A DNA stretch of 64,000 bases from Alcaligenaceae bacterium (GTDB lineage: Bacteria; Pseudomonadota; Gammaproteobacteria; Burkholderiales; Burkholderiaceae_B): contig JACCET010000003.1 in assembly GCA_013416405.1 (NCBI GenBank), positions 62,001-126,000 of the forward strand, given 5' to 3'. A program made the translations under genes and the position numbers. Below are positions 45,482-60,838 of the stretch, piece after piece. The first letter of the stretch is position 1; every line of letters starts with the position of its first letter. The notes beneath the pieces are model-generated. The model saw nothing but the letters and a program-made list of their open reading frames with translations. It was not told the DNA's origin and did no database searches.

Positions 45482-46189
45482 ATGAACATAGCCTCCGCCG
45501 AAGATGACCTTGCCCAGGGTCAGCTCCTACAAGAAATTCTGGTCTCCGCCGGGCACCAATGCACGGTCTTTCCCACAGGTAATGCCTTGCTGGCCGCCCT
45601 GCAGCGCGAAACGCCCTACGACCTGCTGTTAATCGACTGGGAGCTGCCCGATATCAACGGACTGGACATCGTGCGCTGGATCCGGGGCAAACTGGGCTAC
45701 ACCATTCCGGTCATGCTGGTCACCAACCGCAGCCTGGAAGAAGACCTGGTTGAAGGCTTGCAGGCTGGCGCCGACGACTATATGGGCAAGCCCGTGCGCA
45801 AGGGTGAACTGATTGCCCGAACCGAAGCGCTATTGCGCCGGCATAAATCCGAAGCGATCAATGAGTCGGCGTTTCTTTGCGGCGCCTACGAGATCAACCC
45901 GGCTGCGACCAGCATCACCCTGAACGGCGTAAAGGCCGACCTGGCGCCCAAAGAATACGAGCTGGCCTTGCTGCTGTTTCGCAATCCGGGCCGGCTGTTT
46001 TCCCGCGATGTACTCAGCCATAGCGTATGGAATCGCGATATACCCGCTACCTCGCGCACACTTGATACGCATCTTTCCAACATACGCCGAAAATTGAATC
46101 TACGGCCGGAAAATGGCGTGCGCTTAAGCTCATCGTATGCCCTGGGATATCGCCTGGAGCTGATAGCCGACACCACCTCAAACCCATGA
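45482..46189 (+). CDS. OmpR/PhoB-type response regulator
   Basis: The 235-residue protein has a receiver domain with acidic pocket E7-D8-D9, phosphoacceptor D52 in LLIDWELPD, T81 and K103 (GKPV), then a winged-helix DNA-binding domain (about 130-228) with SRTLDTHLSNIRRKL. Its stop overlaps the start of the LysM/FecR gene by 4 bases, and a CHASE2 kinase gene follows. The three form one operon and presumably one signalling unit. Target genes are unknown. It lies 54 bases after catR on the same strand, so readthrough is possible. Confidence 0.93.
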   Translation: MNIASAEDDLAQGQLLQEILVSAGHQCTVFPTGNALLAALQRETPYDLLLIDWELPDINGLDIVRWIRGKLGYTIPVMLVTNRSLEEDLVEGLQAGADDYMGKPVRKGELIARTEALLRRHKSEAINESAFLCGAYEINPAATSITLNGVKADLAPKEYELALLLFRNPGRLFSRDVLSHSVWNRDIPATSRTLDTHLSNIRRKLNLRPENGVRLSSSYALGYRLELIADTTSNP

Positions 46190-47292
46190 ATCTGCTCCAT
46201 ACATCGTTGCGGCGCTCTGCCCTGCTTGCCTTCATGCTATCTACAAGCCTGTTTACCTGCTCCGTCCTGGCGCAGCCCGCCGGCGCACAAGGCGATAATT
46301 TCATTTACCGCATCATGAAGGACGACACGCTTATCAGGCTGTCGGAACGCTTTACCGATAACAGCGAACACTGGCGCACACTGCAAACGCTTAATGCTAT
46401 TGCAGACCCAACCTTGCTACCCATAGGCCAGGAGCTCAAGATACCCTTTGCCCTGATACCCGAGCTGCCCGCGCAGGCACGCGTTGCACACGTACGCGGC
46501 ACAGCCATGAATGGCCAGCAACAGCTGGCGGTCAACGACACCTTGCAGGAAGGCAATTCGGTTACGACCCAGGCCAACGGCTTTGTTACGCTCACCCTTG
46601 CCGACGGCAGCACACTGACGGTGCCGCCACAATCTGCGCTGCGCCTGGAGCGCTTGCGCGTCTTCAAGGGCACTAGCCTGACCGACACCATCTCCACCCT
46701 GGACGATGGCACGCTGGAATCACAGGTGGCACCACAAGGCACAGGTGTAGGTCGCTTTGAAATCCGCAGCCCTGTCAGCATCACCGGCGTCAGGGGCACA
46801 CAATTGCGCGTGCACGTTAACCATCAGGGCGCACAAAGCGAAGTGCTTGAAGGCGTTGCAGGGCTGAACTCGCAACAGGCCGAGTCCACCCGTTTAAGGC
46901 AAGGCCAGGGCGCCGCCGTCAACAGCAGCGGCCAGCTTCAACCTGTAAAAACTTTGCTGCCTGCGCCTACTCTGGCGCCACCCGAGCGCGGCGGTTCGGG
47001 CTGGCAACTGACGTTTGCATCGATACCGGGCGCAGTTTCGTATCAGGTCCAGGTGGCCGGCGACCCGGCAGGCACCGAAATTTTCTCCAGCCAACGTTTC
47101 GACGCACCACCCGTGTCGTTTCGTGCGCCCGGCCCCGGCACCTACTACGCCAAGGTACGTGGCATAGACGCCGATGGCCTGAATGGCGCCGATGCCATCC
47201 AGCCCTTCCTGGGCCTGGCCGTCCTGACCTCATCCAACGGCATGCCGGTCTCCAGCGCCTTCGACCTGCTTGTGACACTCACGGATTACTAG
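46186..47292 (+). CDS. Exported LysM and FecR domain protein
   Basis: The 368-residue protein has a signal peptide (about 1-30), a LysM-like domain (about 39-88, FIYRIMKDDTLIRLSERF...LPIGQELKIP), and a FecR-type beta domain (about 100-225) with SPVSITGVRGTQLRVH. A C-terminal beta-sandwich follows (about 255-340, ending YYAKVRGIDADGLNG). FecR domains normally act in sigma/anti-sigma signalling, but here the partners are a two-component pair. A periplasmic, cell-wall-associated sensor or scaffold for the CHASE2 kinase is a reasonable reading; the ligand is unknown. Confidence 0.85.
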   Translation: MNLLHTSLRRSALLAFMLSTSLFTCSVLAQPAGAQGDNFIYRIMKDDTLIRLSERFTDNSEHWRTLQTLNAIADPTLLPIGQELKIPFALIPELPAQARVAHVRGTAMNGQQQLAVNDTLQEGNSVTTQANGFVTLTLADGSTLTVPPQSALRLERLRVFKGTSLTDTISTLDDGTLESQVAPQGTGVGRFEIRSPVSITGVRGTQLRVHVNHQGAQSEVLEGVAGLNSQQAESTRLRQGQGAAVNSSGQLQPVKTLLPAPTLAPPERGGSGWQLTFASIPGAVSYQVQVAGDPAGTEIFSSQRFDAPPVSFRAPGPGTYYAKVRGIDADGLNGADAIQPFLGLAVLTSSNGMPVSSAFDLLVTLTDY

Positions 47293-47306
47293 GGCCGGCC
47301 CACGAC

Positions 47307-49238
47307 ATGGACACGGGCTTCTGGGGTAATCTGGAAAAGCGGATCCGTGCAGAATGGCTGCTGGTCACTTTTGCTCTGGCTTTACTGACACTGAGCCTTG
47401 CATTTTTCAGTAACCCGCTGGGATTAACGCGACTCGATCATGCCTTTTACGACAAGATGCTGGGCGCCACTGCTCAGGCCATAGACAGCGACGATATCGT
47501 TATCGTCGCCATTGATGACAGCAGCATCAATGAGCTGGGCTACTGGCCCTGGCGCAGGGCCGTACATGGGGCGCTGCTGGACAAGCTGCAACAGGCGCGC
47601 GTGGTCGGGCTGGATTTCTTGCTCAGTGACGTGAATCCGGCTTATCCCGATGACGACATCGCACTGGCTCAGGCAATCAGTCGGCACGGACGGGTAGTGC
47701 TGCCAGAAGTTATTCAAGCCACTGGGCCAGCCATGCTCAAACCCCTGGCGCCTCTGGCACAAGCCGCCGCCTCTTTGGGCTATATCAACGTCTATCCCGA
47801 TAACGATGGCGTCATCCGATCGCTGCGCTTGTTTCAAGGCGGGGCAGACCCCTACCCTCATTTCATTACCGCCATGCTGGCCGTGGCCGGCGACCAGAAC
47901 AGTCTGCATTCCGTACAAGACCATACCGGGCCCTTGCTGATTTCCTACGCCGGAAACCCGGGCCATTTCACCCTATATCCTTATGCACAAGTACTGAACG
48001 GCAACGTGCCGCCAGAGGCATTCAAGGGAAAATATGTGCTGGTCGGCTCCTGGGGCTCCGGGCTGGGCGACGCCTTTCCCACGCCCCTGAGCCGGGAAGG
48101 AGAGGCCATGTCTGGTGTCGAAATACTGGCCAATGGTTTGGATAATGCCATCGGGAATCGATGGATACGCGTGCCGTCCTTGTGGCTGAGCGCCATGCTT
48201 GCCTGCCTGCCGGTACTGCTGGCGTGCGTGGCGTTGCGCCGGCTGTCTCCACGTCAGTCTTTCCTGGCGACCCTCGCCACATTGTTGCTTATCTTCGCCT
48301 GCAGCTGGCTACTGTTACGCTACGCGCAAATCTGGGTACCACTCACCGCCAGCATCATAGGCGTGGCGCTGGCTTATCCCGTCTGGAGCTGGCGCAGCCA
48401 GGAAGCGTCCCTCCAGCATATCGACCAGGAGCTGCTGGCCTTGCATGCCGAGCGGCAAGGAATGGACGTCGCAGCCTCGACCCAAAAGGCCGCCCGGGGG
48501 GACGGTTCTCTTTCCAGCCGCGTAACGCAGTTGCACGGAGCCATTACGCAATTGCGCCGTGCTCATCAAAAGCGCGACGAAACCTTGCGCTTTCTGTCGC
48601 ACGATATGCGGGCGCCACAGAACTCGATTCTGGCGCTGACCCAGCTGCAGCAACAACCTGCCACGACATTGCCCGAACCGGAGCTGCTGCGGCGCGTTGA
48701 TACCTACGCGAATCGCACTTTAGAACTGGTAGACGGGTTCGTACAGCTTGCCCGCGCCGAAGGCCTTGCCCTGGCTCCCCAACTCCTGGATCTGGTCGAG
48801 CTGCTGGCACAATGCTGTGATGACCTGTGGGCCCAGGCACAACGGAAGAACCTACTTATCCAGTTCGAAGAACCTGATGGGCCCGCCTGGGTGCAAGGCA
48901 ACCCATTTTTGCTCAGGCGCGCCTGTTGCAATCTGCTGGACAATGCCGTCAAGTACAGCCCCGAGCACACCCGGATCACCTGCAGTATTTCGCCGGCATC
49001 AGGCATGTGGGTCGTGACCATACAGGATCAGGGCCGCGGCATGAGCGCCACCCAACAGCGCGCACTCTTCACGCCCTTTACCCGCTTCCAGGAAGACGTG
49101 ACGGACAACCCTTCAGGCGCAGGCTTGGGCCTGGCCTTTGTACATACCGCGATTCATCGGCATGCAGGCACCATCAGCGTCCAAAGTGAAGAGGGCCAGG
49201 GCAGTACATTCCGTATCAGTCTGCCGATTGCGGTTTGA
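47307..49238 (+). CDS. CHASE2-domain sensor histidine kinase
   Basis: The 643-residue membrane kinase has one N-terminal helix (about 17-35), a periplasmic CHASE2 domain (about 40-290; VIVAIDDSSINELGYWPWRR, GLDFLLSDVNP), three membrane helices (about 290-365), a coiled-coil stretch, then HisKA with H432 in FLSHDMRAP. The HATPase domain follows, with N box NLLDNAVKYS, G1 DQGRGMS and G2 GAGLGLAFVH. CHASE2 kinases sense extracellular or envelope cues. It is cotranscribed with the response regulator and the LysM/FecR protein. Confidence 0.93.
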   Translation: MDTGFWGNLEKRIRAEWLLVTFALALLTLSLAFFSNPLGLTRLDHAFYDKMLGATAQAIDSDDIVIVAIDDSSINELGYWPWRRAVHGALLDKLQQARVVGLDFLLSDVNPAYPDDDIALAQAISRHGRVVLPEVIQATGPAMLKPLAPLAQAAASLGYINVYPDNDGVIRSLRLFQGGADPYPHFITAMLAVAGDQNSLHSVQDHTGPLLISYAGNPGHFTLYPYAQVLNGNVPPEAFKGKYVLVGSWGSGLGDAFPTPLSREGEAMSGVEILANGLDNAIGNRWIRVPSLWLSAMLACLPVLLACVALRRLSPRQSFLATLATLLLIFACSWLLLRYAQIWVPLTASIIGVALAYPVWSWRSQEASLQHIDQELLALHAERQGMDVAASTQKAARGDGSLSSRVTQLHGAITQLRRAHQKRDETLRFLSHDMRAPQNSILALTQLQQQPATTLPEPELLRRVDTYANRTLELVDGFVQLARAEGLALAPQLLDLVELLAQCCDDLWAQAQRKNLLIQFEEPDGPAWVQGNPFLLRRACCNLLDNAVKYSPEHTRITCSISPASGMWVVTIQDQGRGMSATQQRALFTPFTRFQEDVTDNPSGAGLGLAFVHTAIHRHAGTISVQSEEGQGSTFRISLPIAV

Positions 49239-49297
49239 CTCTGGTACCTGGTGCCCTGGGAAATCCGCATAGCATCCAACATCTGCACTATCGAAAA

Positions 49298-49328
49298 AAA
49301 AAAGCCAGGCAAAATGCCTGGCTTTTTT
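49298..49328. terminator. bidirectional terminator between the CHASE2 kinase and rpoC
   Basis: A perfect stem AAGCCAGGCA and TGCCTGGCTT with a 3-base loop has an A run on the left and a T run on the right. It ends the kinase operon on the plus strand and the rpoBC operon on the minus strand, 20 bases past the rpoC stop. Confidence 0.9.
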
Positions 49329-49347
49329 GATGGGAAAAAACTGAGGA

Positions 49348-53594
<4,247 letters not shown>

Positions 53595-53595
<1 letters not shown>

Positions 53596-56500
53596 TATTT
53601 ACGCTCCAAATCCATGTCCAGGGACAGGGATCTAATTTCTTTGACCAGAACGTTGAACGACTCAGGCATGCCTGCATCGATGACGTGATCGCCCTTGACA
53701 ATGTTTTCATAAACCTTGGTACGGCCAGAAATGTCATCGGACTTGACCGTGAGCATTTCCTGCAAGGTATACGAAGCACCGTAGGCTTCCAGGGCCCAGA
53801 CTTCCATCTCGCCGAAACGCTGGCCACCGAACTGCGCTTTACCGCCCAGAGGCTGCTGCGTAACGAGCGAGTACGGGCCAGTCGAACGGGCGTGCATTTT
53901 GTCGTCAACCAAGTGATGCAGTTTCAGATAATGCATGTAGCCGATGGTGACCGGGCGCTCGAACTGTTCGCCGGTACGGCCGTCGATCAGCCATGCCTGC
54001 GTACGTGTCTCGGTCAGGTTCAGACGCTTGGCGATGTCGTCGGGATAAGCCAGCTCGAGCATCTTGCCGATCTCTTCCTCGGTCGCACCATCGAATACAG
54101 GTGTCGCAAGCGGCACGCCGTTTTTCAGGTTGCGGGCCAATTCGACGATTTCGTCATCGGTAAGCTGGTCGATATGAGCATGGGCACCAGCACTGTTATA
54201 GACTTTGTCCAGGTAGGCGCGAATGTCAGACACCTGAACATTCTTCTCTTCCTGCAGCATGTCGGCAATGCGATAGCCCACGCCCTTGGCGGCCCATCCC
54301 AGGTGAACTTCAAGCACCTGCCCAACGTTCATCCGTGAAGGAACACCCAGCGGATTCAGAACGATGTCGGCGGGTGTGCCGTCGGCCATATGGGGCATGT
54401 CTTCGACCGGCGTAATGCGCGAGACCACGCCCTTGTTACCGTGACGACCAGCCATCTTGTCGCCGGGCTGCAAGCGACGCTTGACGGCCAGGTAGACCTT
54501 GATCATCTTGAGCACGCCCGGAGGCAGCTCGTCGCCTTGCGTCAGCTTCTTGCGCTTTTCTTCAAAAGCCAGGTCGAATTGATGGCGCTTTTGCTCCAGC
54601 GATTCCTTGGCCTGTTCCAGCACAACCGCATGCTCTTCGTCGGACAGGCGAATGTCGAACCACTGCCAGGAATCGAGATCGGTCAGGTAGGCCTGATCAA
54701 GGGCGGTGCCCTTGGCCAGTTTACGTGGCCCGCCATTGACGGTTTTGCCAACCAGGAACTTGCCGATACGATCAAAGGTATCGTCTTCGACAATACGCAG
54801 CTGATCGTTCAGATCCTGGCGATAGCGGCGCAGTTCGTCGTCGATGATGGATTGAGCGCGCTTATCGCGTTCGATACCTTCACGCGTGAAGACCTGAACG
54901 TCGATAACCGTGCCGACCATGCCCGAAGGCACGCGCAGCGATGTGTCTTTGACGTCGGAGGCTTTTTCACCAAAGATGGCGCGCAGCAGTTTTTCTTCTG
55001 GCGTCAGCTGAGTTTCGCCCTTGGGCGTAACCTTGCCAACCAGCACGTCGTCGGCACGCACTTCGGCGCCGATATAGACAATACCGGAGTCGTCCAGACG
55101 GTTAAGCTGGGTTTCTGCCAGATTACTGATGTCGCGAGTGATTTCTTCTGCACCCAGCTTGGTATCGCGGGCAACGACGGTCAGCTCTTCGATGTGTATC
55201 GATGTATAGCGATCGTCGGCCACAATCTTTTCGGAGATCAGGATCGAATCTTCGAAGTTATAGCCGTTCCAGGGCATGAACGCGATCAACATGTTCTGGC
55301 CCAAGGCCAGTTCACCCAGGTCGGTCGAGGCGCCATCAGCCAGAACGTCGCCACGCGCAACGTGATCCCCACGTTTGACGATAGGGCGCTGGTTAATATT
55401 GGTGTTCTGGTTTGAACGTGTGTATTTGGTCAGGTTGTAGATGTCTACACCCACTTCACCGGCAACGTTTTCGTCGTCGTTTACACGGATAACCACGCGC
55501 TCTGCGTCAACGTGATCAACGATACCGCCACGTACGGCCTGAACAGTAGTGCCCGAGTCAACCGCAACCGTGCGCTCGATACCCGTACCAACCAAAGGCT
55601 TTTCAGGGCGCAGGCAAGGTACAGCCTGACGTTGCATGTTGGCGCCCATCAGGGCCCGGTTGGCGTCGTCGTGCTCAAGGAACGGAATCAGTGAAGCCGC
55701 AACGGAAACGATCTGCGACGGGGCAACGTCCATGTAGTGCACGTTGGACGGTGCTGTCAGCATGGTTTCACCAGCCTGACGGCAGGCGACCAGGTCATCG
55801 GCAAAGCGGCCGTCTTCGTCAAGCTCGGCGTTAGCCTGAGCTATGACGTGGTTGCTTTCTTCGATGGCCGACAGATAGTCGATTTGTTCGCTGACCTTGC
55901 CGTCGATAATCTTGCGATATGGCGTTTCCAGGAAGCCGTACTCGTTCAGACGAGCATACAAAGCCATGGAGTTGATCAGACCGATGTTCGGACCTTCAGG
56001 CGTTTCAATCGGACAAACACGTCCGTAGTGAGTCGGGTGCACGTCGCGCACCTCGAAACCAGCGCGTTCGCGGGTCAGGCCGCCTGGGCCCAATGCCGAT
56101 ACACGACGCTTGTGCGTGATCTCGGACAGCGGGTTGGTTTGATCCATGAACTGCGACAACTGGCTGGAACCGAAGAACTCTTTGATCGCGGCCGAAATGG
56201 GCTTGGAGTTGATCAGATCGTGCGGCATGAGGTTTTCAGTCTCTGCCTGACCCAGACGTTCTTTAACGGCGCGTTCTACACGTACCAGTCCTGCGCGGAA
56301 CTGGTTCTCGGCCAGCTCGCCCACACAACGCACACGGCGATTGCCCAGGTGATCGATGTCATCGATTTGGCCACGGCCGTTACGCAGCTCAACCAAGACC
56401 TTGATGGTTTCAAGTATGTCTTCGTCGGTCAGTGTCATGGGGCCGGTGATATCGTCGCCACGACCCAAGCGGCTGTTTACCTTCATGCGGCCCACGCGCG

Positions 56501-57707
56501 ACAGATCGTAAGCGTCTTCGCTGTAGAACAGGCGCTGGAACAAAGCCTCGACGGCGTCCTCGGTAGGAGGCTCACCGGGGCGCATCATGCGGTAAATGGC
56601 TACGCGAGCGGCCATCTGGTCAGCAGTTTCATCGGTGCGCAACGTTTGCGAAATATAGCCGCCACGATCCAGGTCGTTAATGTACAAGGTCTGGATTTCA
56701 CGGATATTGGCGGCGCGGATTTCGGCCAATATGGACTCATTGATTTCGTCGTTGGCGTTGGCAATGACTTCACCCGTTTCCGGATTGACCACGCCCTTGG
56801 CCAGGACCTGACCCAGCAGGAAGTCTTCAGGCACCGAAATACGCTCAACCTTGGCAGTGGCCAGGTCGCGCAGATGCTTGGCGTTGATACGCTTGTCTTT
56901 TTCGACGATGACCGTGCCGGAACGATCGGTGATGTCGAAATGGGCTACGTCACCCTTCCAGCGCTCAGGCACGAATTCCAGCATGCCGCCTTCATTCAAG
57001 ACTTCGAAGTTGTCGAAATCAGAGAAGTAAGCCAGGATGGCTTCGGGCATCATGCCTATTGCTTTGAGCAAAATGGATACAGGCATCTTTCGACGACGGT
57101 CGACACGGAAGAACAGAATGTCTTTCGGGTCGAATTCGAAGTCTAGCCATGAGCCACGGTAAGGAATCACACGGGCCGAGAACAGCAATTTGCCAGAGCT
57201 GTGCGTTTTGCCGCGGTCGTGCTCGAAGAACACGCCAGGCGAGCGGTGCAGCTGCGACACAATGACGCGTTCGGTGCCATTGATGACAAAAGAGCCGTTA
57301 TTGGTCATGAGCGGAATTTCGCCCATGTACACTTCTTGCTCTTTGACTTCCTTGACGGTAGGTTTGCTGACTTCGCGATCCATCAGAACCAAGCGTACCT
57401 TGGCACGCAGCGGCGAAGCATAGGTCAAACCGCGCAACTGGCACTCTTTGACATCAAATACAGGCTCACCGAGAACGTAGCTTACGAACTCAAGGCGAGC
57501 CATCTGATTGTGACTGACTATGGGGAAAATTGATGTGAAAGCCGCTTGTAGGCCTTCATCTTTGCGTTTGGACGGTGTAGTATCCGCTTGCAGAAAAGTT
57601 TTAAATGATTGCAGTTGAGTCGCCAAAAGGTAAGGGACGTCCTGGACGTCTTCACGCTTGGCGAAGCTCTTGCGTATGCGCTTTTTTTCGGTATACGAAT
57701 AAGGCAT
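53595..57707 (-). CDS. rpoB: RNA polymerase beta subunit
   Basis: The ATG at 57707 gives 1370 residues starting [14 protein letters not shown]; a longer frame upstream is not supported. The rifampicin-binding region reads [31 protein letters not shown], with all usual sensitive residues (including D, H, R and S at the common resistance sites). The C-terminal [13 protein letters not shown] and [13 protein letters not shown] are canonical. An attenuator-like stem lies between rplL and rpoB. Confidence 0.98.
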
Positions 57708-57820
57708 GAGCACTCCGACTCGAGGGTTACATGGGCCGTCAACCACGGCCCTGGTTTACGACTCCAGAAAGCCCGACTCGGTGAGTAAACCGGTACCAAA
57801 TCACGGGTTTTCTGGAAACG

Positions 57821-57854
57821 CAAAAGCCCGGGAGGGCCATACGCCTTCCCGGGC
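57821..57854 (-). terminator. attenuator-like hairpin between rplL and rpoB
   Basis: On the minus strand GCCCGGGA and TCCCGGGC form a strong stem, extended by three inner pairs, and are followed by a short T run (CTTTTG). The short T tract suggests partial termination, as at the E. coli rplL-rpoB attenuator that lowers rpoBC relative to the ribosomal proteins. It lies in the 161-base gap between the genes. Confidence 0.7.
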
Positions 57855-57868
57855 AGACGAAAAAAGTC

Positions 57869-58249
57869 TTATTTGAGTTCGACTTTTGCGCCAGCTTCTT
57901 CAAGCTTTTTCTGTGCAGCTTCAGCGTCGGCTTTCGACAGGCCTTCTTTAACGGCCTTAGGAGCACCGTCAACCAGGTCTTTGGCTTCTTTCAAGCCCAG
58001 ACCAGTGATTTCACGGACAGCCTTAATGACGCTAACCTTGTTGGCGCCAACTTCAGTCAACATAACGTTGAATTCAGTTTGCTCTTCAGCAGCGGCGGCA
58101 GCGCCACCGGCAGCAGGAGCAGCCACAGCCACAGCGGCGGCAGCAGCCGACACGCCAAATTTTTCTTCCATTTCCTTGATCAGCTCGGACAATTCGAGCA
58201 CGGTCATGCTAGCGATAGCGTCAAGGATTTCTGCTTTGCTTAATGCCAT
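57869..58249 (-). CDS. rplL: 50S ribosomal protein L7/L12
   Basis: L7/L12 forms the stalk that recruits translation factors. The 126-residue protein has an N-terminal dimerisation helix, an Ala-rich hinge (about 35-55) and the C-terminal factor-binding domain with [27 protein letters not shown]. Length is usual. It lies 72 bases after rplJ. Confidence 0.98.
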   Translation of the reverse strand: MALSKAEILDAIASMTVLELSELIKEMEEKFGVSAAAAAVAVAAPAAGGAAAAAEEQTEFNVMLTEVGANKVSVIKAVREITGLGLKEAKDLVDGAPKAVKEGLSKADAEAAQKKLEEAGAKVELK

Positions 58250-58321
58250 TTTAAGAACTCCAAATATTTATAAATGCCAGGGTTGGGTGTCGCTCTATTC
58301 GACGAAATTCCTGAAGGCGGC

Positions 58322-58846
58322 TTACGCTGCCTCTTTTTGATCGCGTACAGCTGCGAGGCCGCGTGCGAACTTGGTTGGAACTTCGTTGAGCGTACGCACA
58401 AATTGCGTGACAGGGGCTTGCATCGTACCCATAAGTTTCGAAAGCAACTCGTCGCGCGAAGGCATGGTGGCCAAAGCCTTCACACCATCTTGGCTCAAGA
58501 GGCTGTTGGGCAATGCCCCGCCTTTGATAGCCAGCTTATCGTTGGTCTTTGCGAAACCGGCAAGTACTTTTGCCGCCGAAACCGGATCAGTGCTGATTGC
58601 ATACATCAGCGGACCGGTCAGCTGCTCTGTGAGCTCCTCGTAGGGAGTTCCAGCAACAGCGCGACGGACTAGCGTGTTTTTGAGAACACGCAGATACACA
58701 CCCGACTCACGCGCAGTCTTGCGCAATACGGTAATAGAGGCGACGTCCAGACCACGGTACTCAGCGATAATGACCGATTGTGCCTTTGCAATTTCTGCAG
58801 CGACTTCTTCGATTACTACCGCTTTCTCTTGACGATTGAGACTCAC
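58322..58846 (-). CDS. rplJ: 50S ribosomal protein L10
   Basis: L10 anchors L7/L12 dimers to the ribosome and regulates its own operon. The start is GTG at 58846 ([18 protein letters not shown]), with GGAG upstream. The 174-residue product has [20 protein letters not shown] and the [12 protein letters not shown] segment. A 250-base leader precedes it. Confidence 0.97.
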   Translation of the reverse strand: MSLNRQEKAVVIEEVAAEIAKAQSVIIAEYRGLDVASITVLRKTARESGVYLRVLKNTLVRRAVAGTPYEELTEQLTGPLMYAISTDPVSAAKVLAGFAKTNDKLAIKGGALPNSLLSQDGVKALATMPSRDELLSKLMGTMQAPVTQFVRTLNEVPTKFARGLAAVRDQKEAA

Positions 58847-59096
58847 GGTTTGAACACTCCATCAAATGACGCATGGGAGGGTCCCTTGCGTCTACCGAAT
58901 GCGGCGCACCTGGTCGAGTTCTTTGTACAACAAGAATTCTTCCATGGGACGCCGTCTGCGCTGGACTCAGTCTGATAAGGGACTGAAATTAAACCTTGCC
59001 TGGGCATATAAATACGCTTGCGGCTTGGCTCCAGCGGTCTTTGACAGCAATGCCTGCTTGCACAGGCACAGCCCAAAGTTCTGTTTCCAGCAGCGT
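58847..59096 (-). promoter_or_regulatory. rplJ leader, likely L10 autoregulatory region
   Basis: The 250-base gap between rplA and rplJ contains no gene. On the minus strand it shows a GCCTG/CAGGC hairpin (59051-59068, six pairs, six-base loop) and further possible stems near 59010-59045. In many bacteria an L10-L7/L12 complex binds such a leader to repress rplJL. Position and structure fit; the L10 binding fold itself was not verified by covariance. Confidence 0.5.
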
Positions 59097-59792
59097 TTAG
59101 GCTGCCAGAGAAGCTACTTCTACGCGTGCACCGCCGCCCATCGTGGACGAAACGGCCAGCTTGCGCAGATACACACCCTTGGCGGCGGCAGGACGAGCCT
59201 TGTTCAGGGCGTCTACCAAAGCAGCCAGGTTGCTTTGCAACTGTTCCACGCCGAAAGAGGCGCGGCCAATAGTGGCGTGAATGATGCCAGCCTTGTCGGT
59301 GCGGTACTGAACCTGACCAGCCTTGGCATTTTTGACTGCCGTGGCAACGTCGGGCGTAACCGTGCCAACCTTGGGGTTAGGCATCAGGCCACGAGGACCA
59401 AGCACCTGACCCAAGGCGCCAACGATACGCATGGTATCAGGCGAGGCGATCAGGATGTCAAAGTCGATCTGGCCACCCTTGATACTGTCGGCCAGGTCTT
59501 CCATGCCGACGATGTCGGCGCCGGCTGCCTTGGCGGCTTCGGCTTTTTCGCCCTGGGCGAACACGGCGACACGCACCGATTTACCGGTACCCGCAGGCAA
59601 CACAACCGAACCACGAACCAGTTGGTCGGATTTCTTGGGATCGATACCCAGCTGCACGGCCACGTCGATGGACTCATCGAACTTGGCGGTAGCTGTTTCC
59701 TTGACCAGGGCCAAAGCCTCGGCGACAGGATAGAATTTGTCGTTATCGATCTTGGCGGCAATGGCTGCCGCGCGCTTGCTCAACTTAGCCAT
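59097..59792 (-). CDS. rplA: 50S ribosomal protein L1
   Basis: L1 forms the mobile stalk at the E site and in E. coli represses rplKA translation. The 231-residue protein has [31 protein letters not shown], and the conserved [16 protein letters not shown]. It follows rplK by 2 bases. Confidence 0.98.
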   Translation of the reverse strand: MAKLSKRAAAIAAKIDNDKFYPVAEALALVKETATAKFDESIDVAVQLGIDPKKSDQLVRGSVVLPAGTGKSVRVAVFAQGEKAEAAKAAGADIVGMEDLADSIKGGQIDFDILIASPDTMRIVGALGQVLGPRGLMPNPKVGTVTPDVATAVKNAKAGQVQYRTDKAGIIHATIGRASFGVEQLQSNLAALVDALNKARPAAAKGVYLRKLAVSSTMGGGARVEVASLAA

Positions 59793-59794
59793 GC

Positions 59795-60226
59795 TTATAC
59801 CCCTTCAACCGTAATGCCCATGCTGCGGGCGCTGCCAGCGATCGTGCGCACAGCGGCGTCAAGGTCAGCCGCAGTCAGGTCAGGCGATTTGGTTTTTGCA
59901 ATTTCTTCAGCTTGAGCACGTGTCAGAACGCCGACTTTGTCGAGGTTGGGACGAGCCGAGCCCTTCTGCACACCACTGGCCTTTTTGATCAGGATGGTGG
60001 CAGGCGGCGTCTTCATGATGAAGGTGAAGCTCTTGTCTGCGTAGGCGGTAATGACCACTGGAATTGGCAAACCCGGCTCGAGGCCTTGGGTTTTGGCGTT
60101 GAACGCCTTGCAGAATTCCATGATGTTCAGACCGCGCTGACCTAGCGCCGGACCGATGGGGGGTGAGGGATTAGCCTTACCAGCTGGTACTTGCAGCTTG
60201 ATAAAGCCGACGATTTTCTTCGCCAT
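59795..60226 (-). CDS. rplK: 50S ribosomal protein L11
   Basis: L11 lies at the GTPase-associated centre and is required for RelA activation. The 143-residue protein has [37 protein letters not shown] and the C-terminal [13 protein letters not shown]. Length is standard (about 142). Confidence 0.98.
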   Translation of the reverse strand: MAKKIVGFIKLQVPAGKANPSPPIGPALGQRGLNIMEFCKAFNAKTQGLEPGLPIPVVITAYADKSFTFIMKTPPATILIKKASGVQKGSARPNLDKVGVLTRAQAEEIAKTKSPDLTAADLDAAVRTIAGSARSMGITVEGV

Positions 60227-60295
60227 GCTTAGCTCCTTGCGGGTTCAAACGCCGACGCTCGATAGACGTGCGCGCGGCTCCCCGGGGTTAAAAAC

Positions 60296-60829
60296 TCAGG
60301 TCTTTTCGACCTGACCAAAATCGAGTTCTACGGGTGTTGCGCGGCCAAAAATGGTGACCGAGACACGCACCTTGCTTTTCTCGTAGTTGACTTCTTCGAC
60401 GTTGCCGTTGAAGTCTGCAAACGGGCCTTCCTTGACGCGAACCATTTCGCCCACCTCGAAGAGCACTTTGGGTTTCGGTTTCTCGACACCCTCTTCCATT
60501 TGCGAAAGAATTTTTTCGACTTCCCGCTCGGAAATCGGTGCGGGACGGTTGCCCGAACCACCCAGAAAGCCGGTTACCCGGTTGGTGTTCTTGACCAAGT
60601 GCCAGGTTTCGTCGGTGAGATCCATCTCGACCAGCACGTAGCCGGGAAAGATACGTCGTTCGGAAATGGACTTCTTGCCACCCTTGACCTCAACGACTTC
60701 TTCGGACGGAACCAGTATCTGGCCGAAAGATGTTTCCAGGCCCGCGCGCTCTATACGCTCTACGAGCGCCTTATGCACGCTTTTTTCCATACCGGAATAG
60801 ACGTGGACGACATACCAACGCTTGCTCAT
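60296..60829 (-). CDS. nusG: Transcription antitermination and coupling factor NusG
   Basis: The 177-residue protein begins with [22 protein letters not shown] (NGN domain, residues about 3-120) and ends with a KOW domain containing [29 protein letters not shown]. It links RNA polymerase to the ribosome through S10 and to Rho. It lies 9 bases after secE. Confidence 0.98.
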   Translation of the reverse strand: MSKRWYVVHVYSGMEKSVHKALVERIERAGLETSFGQILVPSEEVVEVKGGKKSISERRIFPGYVLVEMDLTDETWHLVKNTNRVTGFLGGSGNRPAPISEREVEKILSQMEEGVEKPKPKVLFEVGEMVRVKEGPFADFNGNVEEVNYEKSKVRVSVTIFGRATPVELDFGQVEKT

Positions 60830-60838
60830 GTGTGTCCT

